Source of the DNA: Solirubrobacterales bacterium
GTDB lineage: Bacteria > Actinomycetota > Thermoleophilia > Solirubrobacterales > Solirubrobacteraceae
Reading direction: 5' to 3'
Assembly: GCA_025964115.1 (NCBI GenBank)
Contig: JAOPZM010000075.1
Coordinates: 1-40,632, forward strand
DNA length: 40,632 nucleotides
Part shown: piece by piece, positions 25,651 through 34,277 of the stretch
How positions within the stretch are numbered: the first letter of the stretch is position 1
Layout of the letters: each line of letters starts with the position of its first letter
The notes under the pieces: generated by a model
Databases searched by the model: none
What the model was told of the DNA's origin: nothing
The model's input: only the letters and a program-made list of their open reading frames with translations
Made by a program: the position numbers and the translations under genes

Positions 25651-27501
25651 ATGCCAGCGCGGAGAGCCGTGACCGCCACCCTGCCAAGGATCGGCGAGGA
25701 CTTTGCGGGCTTCGGATTGCGATCCGTGCTTGGCCGTGGCGGGATGAGCGTCGTCTACGAGGCGGAGAATCGTCGCCTCGGCAGCACGATTGCGCTCAAG
25801 GTGCTCGCGCCGGATCTGGCTAACGACGACGTGTTCCGCGAGCGCTTCCTGAAGGAGTCACGAGTCGCAGCCGCACTGAGCCATCCCAACGTCATTCCCA
25901 TCTACGACGTGGGTCCGTACGATGAGCTGCTGTATATCGCGATGCGCTATGTCCGTGGCTCGGACCTTCGCACGATCCTCAAGGCCCATGAGCGCATCGT
26001 CCCTGCTCAGGCCCTGGTGCTCGTCGGGCAGGCCGGACGAGCCCTCGACGCCGCCCACCGCGAGGGGCTGGTGCATCGCGATGTCAAGCCAGCCAACTTC
26101 CTGGTCGAACGGGGAGCTCCCGATGACCCCGACCACCTCTATCTCGCCGACTTCGGAATAACGAAGCATGCCCTCTCGCGGAGCGGGCTCACGGCCACGG
26201 GTCAATTCGTTGGCACGATCGACTACATCGCGCCCGAGCAGATCCAGGACAAGCACGTGGACGCCCGCGCTGACATCTACTCACTCGGATGCGTGCTCTA
26301 CGAGTGTCTCACGGGCCGCGTCCCCTTCACGAAGAACGTCGACGCCGCTGTCATCTGGGCACACGTAGAGGAGATGCCGACTGCACCAAGCACGGTTCGA
26401 CCTGAGCTTCCGAGAGGAATCGATGAGGTGATCGACCGAGCTCTTGCGAAGAACCCCGATGACCGCTACAGCACCTGTCACGAGTTCCTGGCCGACGCGC
26501 ACGCCGTTTTCGACGGTTCAACCACGCGCCATACCGGGGAAGGCCTTGCTGTGCCGACCGTTCTAGCCGATACGTCCGCTCCCGGACCGCCAGACCCGGC
26601 GCAGGGTCTCACCACCGCCTCTGCTCCAACGGCCGACGGTGATGCACATGTGACCCGGTCGGTCGAAGATTCATCGTCCGGCGCGACGGCCGTGCGCTCG
26701 CGTGGGGGCGGGACGAACGGCGCCACGACGCCCCCGGGAGGAACCGCCGACGGGCAGGGGGAGCAGGGGTTTGGAGGCGGCGAAGATCAGCCCGGCCGTA
26801 GACGCACCCGCGGTCCGAGTCGACGCGGCGTCCCGCTCGCCCTCGCGGGCATAGCTCTCCTTGTAGCGGGTGTCGTCGCGTGGTTACTCGTGGGGTCCTC
26901 AGGCCACAAGTCGCATCCGAAGACGACATCTGCCGCACAGGTGCAGAACCCGATCTTGGTAGCGCTCGGACGAGCTAACCAGAGCGTCGACGCAAAAGGC
27001 TTACTTCCACCCTCGAGCTGCAAGGCCGAAGGCGCCTCGATGGCGACATGCTCGCAGCCTGCGTTTTCGATACAGACCGTGATGTTCCGAACATACCCGT
27101 CGCTTGCGGCGCTATACGGCGCGTATGTCGCCGAAGGAAAGTCCCTCAACCAGGGTGAATTCCGAACCAACGCCGGGGACTGCACGCCCCAAATGACAGA
27201 CGGTGAGGTCAGTTGGAACCACAATTTCGAACACCCGCGGGGCTACTCACTTGCGCTGTCGCAGTCGGGAAAGCTCGCCGACGAGAAGGCGGCCGGCCGG
27301 TTGTTCTGCGTCTTCTCAAACTCCCAGTACCACCTCATCTGGACGATGAACGATGGTCGGTTACTCGCGTCGCTGACCGGAGCTCCACACACCGACGCCT
27401 GGAACTGGTGGCATGGCGTCCATCACGCGATTGACCTCACGGGCTCCGCCTCACCGTCCAGCATGCAGATGTCCAACGGGCAGATGTCCAACGGAAAATA
27501 A
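25651..27501 (+). CDS. PknB-type serine/threonine protein kinase with one TM and a C-terminal extracellular domain
   Basis: 'VLGRGGMSVVYEAENRRLGSTIALKVL', 'HRDVKPANFLV', 'DFGITK', 'GTIDYIAPEQ'; TM 'GVPLALAGIALLVAGVVAWLLVG'; ~200 aa Cys-containing C-terminal domain. Confidence 0.93.
   Translation: MPARRAVTATLPRIGEDFAGFGLRSVLGRGGMSVVYEAENRRLGSTIALKVLAPDLANDDVFRERFLKESRVAAALSHPNVIPIYDVGPYDELLYIAMRYVRGSDLRTILKAHERIVPAQALVLVGQAGRALDAAHREGLVHRDVKPANFLVERGAPDDPDHLYLADFGITKHALSRSGLTATGQFVGTIDYIAPEQIQDKHVDARADIYSLGCVLYECLTGRVPFTKNVDAAVIWAHVEEMPTAPSTVRPELPRGIDEVIDRALAKNPDDRYSTCHEFLADAHAVFDGSTTRHTGEGLAVPTVLADTSAPGPPDPAQGLTTASAPTADGDAHVTRSVEDSSSGATAVRSRGGGTNGATTPPGGTADGQGEQGFGGGEDQPGRRRTRGPSRRGVPLALAGIALLVAGVVAWLLVGSSGHKSHPKTTSAAQVQNPILVALGRANQSVDAKGLLPPSSCKAEGASMATCSQPAFSIQTVMFRTYPSLAALYGAYVAEGKSLNQGEFRTNAGDCTPQMTDGEVSWNHNFEHPRGYSLALSQSGKLADEKAAGRLFCVFSNSQYHLIWTMNDGRLLASLTGAPHTDAWNWWHGVHHAIDLTGSASPSSMQMSNGQMSNGK
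27466..27495 (+). repeat. 15-nt tandem duplication at the 3' end of the kinase gene (QMSNG QMSNG K)
   Basis: cagatgtccaacggg / cagatgtccaacgga read directly. Confidence 0.9.
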
Positions 27502-27815
27502 GACGGCGCTGCACCGTGGGAGGAGCGCCGGACGGCGATTGATCGCGACCCACGCAGGAGTTGACGTTGCCCGGCAGGCGATCGCCAGCACCGAGGACCG
27601 GCGCGCCCGCGCCGGGGAATGGCAGCCGCAGTACCCGCCTGATCCACCGAGCGACTCAGTGACGGTGTCCGACCCCTGAGAACTGGGGTCGGCTCTACCA
27701 CTCGGGCGTCTGTTTCTTCCGGGGCGTAGGTGGGGAATCGGTCGCGCTTGCGACGATCCTGGTGACCGATCGGGCCGGCGCACCACGGCTTGCACCTCGG
27801 TGGGGCCGGTCCGGT

Positions 27816-28160
27816 CTACGCCCGAGAAGGACGTCTGGCGTGCCGCAGCCCGAGCCACAGCCAAAGCGGGTATGTCGCGAACAGCAGCGCGCTCGCGAAG
27901 TGCGTGCGCCGGCCGGCGCGCCGCGCGTCGATGTGCAGCACCCCCGAGTTGAGCATCCAGTCGCGGCCGCTGTCGGCGCGGCAGGCCCTCCAGATCGGCC
28001 GCGTCCACGGACGGTCAAGGTACAGCGAGACGCTAGTCGCGAGGAACACGCCGGCAGTCGCACAGTTGACAGCACGGGCGGCCGGCGTCTGCTCCGGCAT
28101 CAGGCGTCCGTAGGTGCGGCCGGTGGCATACAGCCACGGTGGGTCGATCAGGAAGGACAT
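27816..28160 (-). CDS. Small conserved-looking membrane-associated protein, last gene of the GMC operon
   Basis: 114 aa, overlaps the GMC gene stop by 13 nt; hydrophobic 'AVNCATAGVFLATSVSLYL' and 'FASALLFATYPLWLWLGL'. Confidence 0.6.
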   Translation of the reverse strand: MSFLIDPPWLYATGRTYGRLMPEQTPAARAVNCATAGVFLATSVSLYLDRPWTRPIWRACRADSGRDWMLNSGVLHIDARRAGRRTHFASALLFATYPLWLWLGLRHARRPSRA

Positions 28161-29623
28161 GTGACCTCCTCGGTCTCGGGACGCGGAGCGTCGCGATCGA
28201 GCAGCCGAAACGCCAGCCGCGTCGCAAGCGCCATTATCGTGAGCTGGGGATTCACGCCGAGCGCGCTCGGCACCACAGACCCGTCGGCGACGTACACGCC
28301 GCGCACGCCGTGGACGGCGAGGTCGCCGTCGACCGCGCCGTGGCTGGCGCGTGCGTCCGCGCGCGCCGTGCCGAGCGGATGGAAGGCCATCAGCCGCAGG
28401 TCCCGGGCGCGCGCACGCTCCGGGCGAACGCCAGGGGTCAGCGGCAGGTACACCTCGCGCGCGCCGGCTGCGAGGAAGAGCTCCTCGATGCGCCTCAGGC
28501 CGGCACGGAACCTCGCCAGGTCCGCCTCGATCAGGTCATAGCGAATCACGGCCCGGCCGGCGAGGTGCCGAACCCGCCCGCGCGAGCTGTCGCTGACCAT
28601 CAGCCCGAACTGCGCCAGGTGACGGTAAGCGGCCATCGCCTCCACGTGCCGGCGGCCAGCCAGCGGCAGCGCCATCGCCGCGTATGCCGGTGGCCCCGCC
28701 ACGCCCTCCAGCATGATTCCCTCGCCTGCGAACTCGTCAACGTAGAAGCTCTGCGGCACCCCGCGGGCCATGTCCACTATCTCCCCCATCCGCGCGAACG
28801 CCGCTGTCGCCGGGTGCAGCGACAGGTTCCCACCCAGCTCGCCGTAGCCGCCTGCCAGCCCGTTCCGGGCCAGCAGCAGCGGCGTGTGGATCGCGCCCGC
28901 TGCCACCACCACGCGCGGCGCGCTCACCCGCAGCGATCCACCGCCCGCAATCCGCGCGTTCACCCCGCGCGCTTGTCCACGGTGAACGAGGATTTGCCGC
29001 GCGTCCGCTCCCGTGAGGATGCTCGCGCCGGCCGCCCGCGCCCGTGGCACATACGTGATCCCCGTGTGCTGCTTGGCCGAAGTCGGGCAGCCGAACACGC
29101 ATACGCCCGAGCCGACACAGCCACGTGCGTTGCGGCGCAGATAGCCATGGGACCAGCCGAGACGCTCAGCGCCGCGACGCGCCACCGCTGCGTTCGCCCC
29201 GGCCAGCTCCGGGGTCACCTCGGCGACCGACAGCGCCTGCTCCACCCGCTCAAAGCACGGCGCCAGCGTGGACTCGTCGACGTCCAGCCCGAACTCGCGG
29301 CGCCACCGCTCGAGCACGCTTGGGGGCGTGCGAAAGCAGGTCCCCGAGTTGACCAGGGTCGTGCCTCCCAGACCCCGTCCGAGCGGCAGCAGGATCGGCG
29401 GTGAGCCGAGCGTCGTCGTCTGCCCGCCATCGCGGTAGAGGTGGGCCAGCATCTCCGCAGGACGCGCGTTGAAGGAGTCTGGGTCATGGTGCGGGCCCTG
29501 CTCGAGCACCAGCACTCGCGCGCCCTGCTCGGCCATCTCCGCCGCCAGAACCGCGCCGCCCGCGCCAGCGCCGATCACGCACACGTCGGCGTCCACGCGA
29601 CGCGAGCCCGCTGTGCGCCTCAC
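28148..29623 (-). CDS. GMC-family oxidoreductase
   Basis: 'DADVCVIGAGAGGAVLAAEMAEQGARVLVLEQGP', 'GRGLGGTTLVNSGTCFRTP', C-terminal 'MAFHPLGTARAD...GVYVADGSVVPSALGVNPQLTIMALATRLA'. Confidence 0.92.
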   Translation of the reverse strand: MRRTAGSRRVDADVCVIGAGAGGAVLAAEMAEQGARVLVLEQGPHHDPDSFNARPAEMLAHLYRDGGQTTTLGSPPILLPLGRGLGGTTLVNSGTCFRTPPSVLERWRREFGLDVDESTLAPCFERVEQALSVAEVTPELAGANAAVARRGAERLGWSHGYLRRNARGCVGSGVCVFGCPTSAKQHTGITYVPRARAAGASILTGADARQILVHRGQARGVNARIAGGGSLRVSAPRVVVAAGAIHTPLLLARNGLAGGYGELGGNLSLHPATAAFARMGEIVDMARGVPQSFYVDEFAGEGIMLEGVAGPPAYAAMALPLAGRRHVEAMAAYRHLAQFGLMVSDSSRGRVRHLAGRAVIRYDLIEADLARFRAGLRRIEELFLAAGAREVYLPLTPGVRPERARARDLRLMAFHPLGTARADARASHGAVDGDLAVHGVRGVYVADGSVVPSALGVNPQLTIMALATRLAFRLLDRDAPRPETEEVTCPS

Positions 29624-29877
29624 GGCCGGCCCTCCCGCCGTCGCAGCTCACGACCACGGGCCACGACCGCCGCCGGGTCCCAACCCAGCGAGCGGCCTAC
29701 CGTCGCATCTTCGTAGCGAGCCAGGGAAAGCACCGAGTGCGCGGCATGATCGGCCATCGGCACGCGGCTCAGCAGCCGCGCCCCGCGGGGACGACGCGCA
29801 AGCGCCAGCATCGCCCTCAACCCCAGACGCTGTGGCAACGGCGCCGCCGCCAGAAAGACGTCAAGCGTCCGCCTCAC
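29620..29877 (-). CDS. Small hypothetical protein (85 aa) between the regulator and the GMC gene
   Basis: 4-nt ATGA overlaps with both neighbouring genes. Confidence 0.5.
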   Translation of the reverse strand: MRRTLDVFLAAAPLPQRLGLRAMLALARRPRGARLLSRVPMADHAAHSVLSLARYEDATVGRSLGWDPAAVVARGRELRRREGRP

Positions 29878-30566
29878 AGGCCCTTCACCATCCGCGCCTC
29901 CTGCGCACCGGCCAGCCTGTCCATCTGCTCCACCGCGCGCTCGGCGTTATGGACGCCAACCGCCTCCGCGACCGCCAAATACATCGGGGCGAGATTTTCC
30001 CGATCGGAGACCAGCGCGGCGAACGCGCCTGCGTGCGGCAGGTACAGCTCGCGCACCGAGTTCATGACCAGCTGGAAGACGAGGTTCCCCGCCGCCGCCA
30101 CCAGCGCTGACATGAACGCCCAGTCGGCGAGAAGCGCGGAGCCGTCATCCGGCGCCGCCGTCAGCGCCCCGGCGAGCTCCTCGAGTTCCGCGGCCTGCTC
30201 ATCGGTGCGCCGACCAGCCGCAAGGCGCGCCGCCTCCCCCAACAGCAGCCGCCGCGCCTCGAACAGGTCGCCGGCCAGCTGCGCGTCCATACTGCCTATC
30301 ACCGCCAGCGCCTCCAACCCACCCGACCGCCGCCAGTCCAGCACGCGCGTCGCGTCCCCATGGCGGACATCGATCAGACGCAGCTGCTCCAGACGTCCAA
30401 GCGCCTCACGGACCGACGCGATGTTCACCCGTAGGTCGGCCGCGAGCGCCCGCTGGGTCGGGAGACACTCGCCCGGGGCGTAGCGGCCCGCGAGAATCGC
30501 CTCGCGCAGCCGCTCAAAGACAGCGTCCGGCACTGAGCTGCGGGGAAGCGGCGACTCCATCCGCAT
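29874..30566 (-). CDS. FadR/GntR-family transcriptional regulator (FCD-type)
   Basis: wHTH 'VFERLREAILAGRYAPGECLPTQRALAADLRVNIASVREALGRLEQLRLIDVRHGDATRV' followed by an all-helical effector domain. Confidence 0.88.
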   Translation of the reverse strand: MRMESPLPRSSVPDAVFERLREAILAGRYAPGECLPTQRALAADLRVNIASVREALGRLEQLRLIDVRHGDATRVLDWRRSGGLEALAVIGSMDAQLAGDLFEARRLLLGEAARLAAGRRTDEQAAELEELAGALTAAPDDGSALLADWAFMSALVAAAGNLVFQLVMNSVRELYLPHAGAFAALVSDRENLAPMYLAVAEAVGVHNAERAVEQMDRLAGAQEARMVKGL

Positions 30567-30579
30567 GCGACTGTATCAC

Positions 30580-30590
30580 TGTTCCGAACA
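30580..30590. promoter_or_regulatory. Candidate GntR operator palindrome TGTTC-C-GAACA
   Basis: Perfect 5-1-5 inverted repeat 13 nt upstream of the GntR start codon. Confidence 0.4.
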
Positions 30591-30995
30591 ATCGGGGCCC
30601 GGTGTCGTCAGTGCGCCTTGCTGGCGCCCGCTTCGAGGTCTTCCCGCTCAGATGCCTCCTCGCACGCCCCGGGCTCTGATCTCACCGACGCCTGCCGCAC
30701 CACGGAAGCAATGGGCGGCCGGCGGGAGTCAGTCGGGGCAGCTGGCGCAAACAGTGGTTGGCAGGCGCTCTGATGATGGAGCTCACGGATGACGGGGTCG
30801 CGAGGTCTTCCTACACAGCTCGAAGTTATTCGTTACCGCGACGGTGTGAGAAGAATCGTCACTATCCGTGACGACCACGCTCGCTACTCCATCAGGCACC
30901 CACGCCAACGGCGTGTCGTGGGTCGCGCCGGCGTCTGAGCTCCCCCCTTCAGGCGCACTTGCGTAAGATCACTGTGCAGTGAGGACGCCGATCCT

Positions 30996-32930
30996 GTGCC
31001 GACCTTACTCGTGGCTGAGTATGGCTACATGATCTTCCGCTTGCACGTTCAGGCGAACGCGAGGCCCCTCTCTGGGCGACGCGGTCGCGAATGGACTGAC
31101 GGGCGGCCAGAGGTTGGAGCCGTTCATCGCCGAGACCTGACCAGGGCTGCGCCATACGTTCGTCTGCTGCTGCCGGTGCTTTTCGCGGGAGCTGTTCTCC
31201 TGCTGACCTCCGTGCCGACGGCGGAGGCCCGGGCGAGGCGAATCTCGCTTTCTCTCCCGTCATCGGTGGATACCGGCGCACGGGTGGCCGCGACGGGCAG
31301 GGTGGCCGCAGGGAGGCGTGGTCGTCGAGTTCTCGTTCAACGCCTACGTGGCAGGCGATGGACGACGCTGGGCAGCGCGACGGTGTCGCGTGGCAAGTTC
31401 AGGGTCGTGTTTGTCGCGCCGAATCTCCCGGGGCTCCTGATCGTTCGCGCGGTCCTATACAGGCATCGGCACCGCCTGGGAACATCGGTGTCGCGTAGGC
31501 TCGTGATTCGTGCACGCAGTGTAACTCCGGTCTCTGTCGCACCACCAGGGTTCCGCGGGACGGCGATAGCCGGTTGGGGTGACAATAACCATGGGGAGCT
31601 GGGGGGAGGTTACAAAAGCCCCCCCAGCGCGTTTCCGGTGTCGGTCCCTGGACTGCGCGGGATCAATGCCGTGGCGGCTACCTACTTCACGAGCTACGCT
31701 CTCTTGAGCGACGGCACTGTGCGATCGTGGGGTGGTGATACCTTCGGTCAGCTCGGAGACGGCACGCGCGAAGAAGCCGGCACGAAACCGGTGTCCGTAG
31801 CTGGGCTGACCGGCGTGACTGCAATAGCCGCTGGCGGGGCTCACGCGATGGCGCTGCTGAGCAACGGCACGGTGGCGACCTGGGGTGGTAACAGCTACGG
31901 AGAGATGGGAAATGGAACCACTCTCAAAGGCGCCGAAGGCACCGGCAGCCTCGTGCCGCTGATCGTGCCGGGACTGACGGGTGTCGTGGCGATAGCGGCC
32001 GGCGGTGGTGATGATGTCGCTCTTCTGGGCAACGGCACCGTGGCTGCCTGGGGTGAAAACAAGCAGGGCCAGCTCGGGGATGGAACGACCGTCGAAAAAG
32101 ACGTCCCCACGCCCGTACGTGGCTTGGCTGGGGTCAAGGCTGTCGCGATCGGCGGCGTTGGTTCGCTCGGTGGCCACATGTTGGCGCTCCTCAACGACGG
32201 GACGGTCAGGGCGATCGGCGGAGGCAACTCGGGCCAGCTTGGTGACGGCGCCGGGGCCAGCAGTAGTTCGCCGGTTGCAGTAAGAGGGCTGACAGGTGTG
32301 ACGGCTGTGTCGGCCGCGGACTCCCATAGCATGGCTCGGCTAGAGAACGGCACTGTGGTCACCTGGGGAAGCAACGCCTATGGGGAGCTTGGCGTAGGCC
32401 CAGGACCCGAAATGTGCGGCAAGGTGCCCGCTCCGTGCAGCAGGGTTCCGGTGCGGGTCGGTGTGGCAAATGTCACCACGATCGCGGCGGGCTTCCGGTT
32501 CAGCCTGGCCCTAAGCGCAGGCAAGGTTCTGGCCTGGGGCTGGAACGAAGTCGGGCAGCTCGGCATCGGCACCACCACCGACAGCTCCCTGCCGGTCCCC
32601 GTAACCGGTCTCAACGAAGTGGTCGACGTGGCAGCGGGGGAACATCACAGCTTGGCGCTGCTCGCTACGAGCGGACCCCCGCCGCTCATCGAATTGACAG
32701 CAGGGGTCGGCTCGCTGACGGTTAGCTGGAAGGCGAGCGAAGGAACCGAACCCTGGGGTGTCAGCTGGCGACCGGTCACGCATCCTGCCGTCAACTGGGG
32801 TCCGTTCGTCAGCCTTCCGCCCGCGACACGTAGCTACACGATCTCGGGGCTGAGCGCGCAGCCCTACGAAGTCGAGGTGAGAAGCAAAACCTTCGGCCAC
32901 AAGCTCATCACCGGCACTCCACTCGGATAG
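30996..32930 (+). CDS. Secreted RCC1-repeat (7-bladed propeller) protein with C-terminal FN3-like domain; start may be downstream
   Basis: Seven repeat cores: WGDNNHGELGGG, WGGDTFGQLGDG, WGGNSYGEMGNG, WGENKQGQLGDG, IGGGNSGQLGDG, WGSNAYGELGVG, WGWNEVGQLGIG; signal-like 'VRLLLPVLFAGAVLLLTSVPTAEARA'. Confidence 0.9.
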   Translation: MPTLLVAEYGYMIFRLHVQANARPLSGRRGREWTDGRPEVGAVHRRDLTRAAPYVRLLLPVLFAGAVLLLTSVPTAEARARRISLSLPSSVDTGARVAATGRVAAGRRGRRVLVQRLRGRRWTTLGSATVSRGKFRVVFVAPNLPGLLIVRAVLYRHRHRLGTSVSRRLVIRARSVTPVSVAPPGFRGTAIAGWGDNNHGELGGGYKSPPSAFPVSVPGLRGINAVAATYFTSYALLSDGTVRSWGGDTFGQLGDGTREEAGTKPVSVAGLTGVTAIAAGGAHAMALLSNGTVATWGGNSYGEMGNGTTLKGAEGTGSLVPLIVPGLTGVVAIAAGGGDDVALLGNGTVAAWGENKQGQLGDGTTVEKDVPTPVRGLAGVKAVAIGGVGSLGGHMLALLNDGTVRAIGGGNSGQLGDGAGASSSSPVAVRGLTGVTAVSAADSHSMARLENGTVVTWGSNAYGELGVGPGPEMCGKVPAPCSRVPVRVGVANVTTIAAGFRFSLALSAGKVLAWGWNEVGQLGIGTTTDSSLPVPVTGLNEVVDVAAGEHHSLALLATSGPPPLIELTAGVGSLTVSWKASEGTEPWGVSWRPVTHPAVNWGPFVSLPPATRSYTISGLSAQPYEVEVRSKTFGHKLITGTPLG

Positions 32931-32972
32931 CGCCGTGGGCCCTCCGGGGCTTGCTGGTCCTCGGGGTCCTCT

Positions 32973-33012
32973 CGATGGAGCCACCCAGACTCAATGCGAA
33001 CCACTGCGCACG
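32973..33012. repeat. Copy A of an imperfect dispersed repeat (paired with 40306-40343)
   Basis: CGATGGAGCCACCCAGACTCAATGCGAACCACTGCGC versus CGATGGAGCCAACCGAACTCAATGCGAACCGCTACGC: a few mismatches over ~38 nt. Confidence 0.6.
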
Positions 33013-33127
33013 TCTTCCTGGTAGGCAAATGTCGCTTGGCGAAGCGGATGCGGCAGCCTCGCCGCGCCCGGCGCTCCGCAGCGGCCTGCCAGCAGCCGAT
33101 AGCCCGGTAAGATTTAGCCAAGTCTCT

Positions 33128-33138
33128 TTGAGAGTCAA
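33128..33138. promoter_or_regulatory. Candidate MarR operator TTGA-GAG-TCAA
   Basis: Inverted repeat immediately upstream of the MarR ATG (33143). Confidence 0.4.
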
Positions 33139-33142
33139 GCGT

Positions 33143-33628
33143 ATGAACGATCCCCGTCGGCATATCGCCCGTCTCGCGCCGCTGCTACCACAGCTGGTGT
33201 TCGCGCTTAAACGCCGCCGCGGCGAGATACCCGACGTGCTCAAGCAAGCTGGTAGTCAGGGAGAGCGTCACATCAGCACACTCATCTCGCTCGCGATCAT
33301 GGGTCCCGCGACCGTCTCCGAGCTCGCGCAGCGCACCGAGATGAGCACCGCGCACGCCAGCCTCGTGGTGGGAGAGCTCGCGCGAGCCGGCCTCGTCGAT
33401 CGTGACCACGACGAACGCGACCGCCGCCTCATCGTCGTGTCCCTCTCCAGTGCCGCGAAGCCCGCCGTCGCCGAGATGCGCAAGCGCAACTCAGCCCCAC
33501 TGCTGCAATTCCTCTCAGAGCTCGACGACGACGAAGCCGAGCGCTTTATCGATCACCTCGAACGCCTCGTAGTACTCATACGAACATCCAGCGCGAACGC
33601 CCCTGGGAGCTCCGTCACGCCCCGGTGA
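33143..33628 (+). CDS. MarR-family transcriptional regulator
   Basis: 'ISTLISLAIMGPATVSELAQRTEMSTAHASLVVGELARAGLVDRDHDERDRRLIVVSLS'. Confidence 0.88.
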   Translation: MNDPRRHIARLAPLLPQLVFALKRRRGEIPDVLKQAGSQGERHISTLISLAIMGPATVSELAQRTEMSTAHASLVVGELARAGLVDRDHDERDRRLIVVSLSSAAKPAVAEMRKRNSAPLLQFLSELDDDEAERFIDHLERLVVLIRTSSANAPGSSVTPR

Positions 33629-33706
33629 TTTCCCCGCCTGGCCCGGTTTTCACTTGCTGACTGCCACCTGATGAGGTCCTCAAGCCATGGGGCTGAGTCA
33701 CGCCCG

Positions 33707-34165
33707 TCAACCGGCGCTCCCAGCGCAGGGCCTCGGCAGTAAGCCTCGCCGCCTGCCTCTCCATTGTCCCCGCCACCAGAGAGCCCGCAGCAGGATGAAC
33801 CCGAGCAGCCACACGGGCCACACGCCGTGCTGCCAGCCAAACCCCAGCCCTACGGCCCATGCGGTGGCCACAACGGCGAAGAGCACCGCCACGGGCCACC
33901 CCAGCCCACGCGGTGATCGCGCCGCGCCGGTGAACCCTCCAGAGCGATCACGCTGCGGCAGGTCCGCGACCAAAGCACTGAGCTCACGGTTGTGCTGAGC
34001 CGCGTATGTCGCAGCGAGGCGGTGCTCTGTCGCCTCGACGTTCAGCGCGCCGTCCACGAGCGCTTGGTGCAGGGTGGCGGCTGTGCGTTCACGTGCCTCG
34101 TCGGTCGCCCGGAGATCCTCCCAGCCGCCAAGCGCAGCGTCCCGCGGGCCCTGGCTCCCGCGCAT
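33707..34165 (-). CDS. DUF1707-domain membrane protein
   Basis: 'DLRATDEARERTAATLHQALVDGALNVEATEHRLAATYAAQHNRELSALVADLP' followed by a hydrophobic 2TM-like segment. Confidence 0.75.
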   Translation of the reverse strand: MRGSQGPRDAALGGWEDLRATDEARERTAATLHQALVDGALNVEATEHRLAATYAAQHNRELSALVADLPQRDRSGGFTGAARSPRGLGWPVAVLFAVVATAWAVGLGFGWQHGVWPVWLLGFILLRALWWRGQWRGRRRGLLPRPCAGSAG

Positions 34166-34188
34166 CCAACTGCACTCTAGAAGGACGC

Positions 34189-34199
34189 TTGAATATCAA
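34189..34199. promoter_or_regulatory. Candidate MarR-type operator TTGA-ATA-TCAA in a divergent promoter region
   Basis: CTTGAATATCAAG lies between the divergent DUF1707 and SDR genes and has the same TTGA-N3-TCAA architecture as the site before the MarR gene. Confidence 0.4.
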
Positions 34200-34277
34200 G
34201 TCGCCTTTGATAAACTCTCGCGAAACCCGGTCAACGAACTGGGGCCACGTAGTAGAGCCCATTAATGGAGGTGATAC

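Noticed and set aside
16881-33142. 14-mer TGAGAGTCAAGCGT shared between the acc promoter (about 16881) and the MarR operator (about 33129)
   Set aside because: A few chance 14-mer matches are expected in 40 kb, and the acc copy breaks the palindrome (GTGA instead of TTGA).
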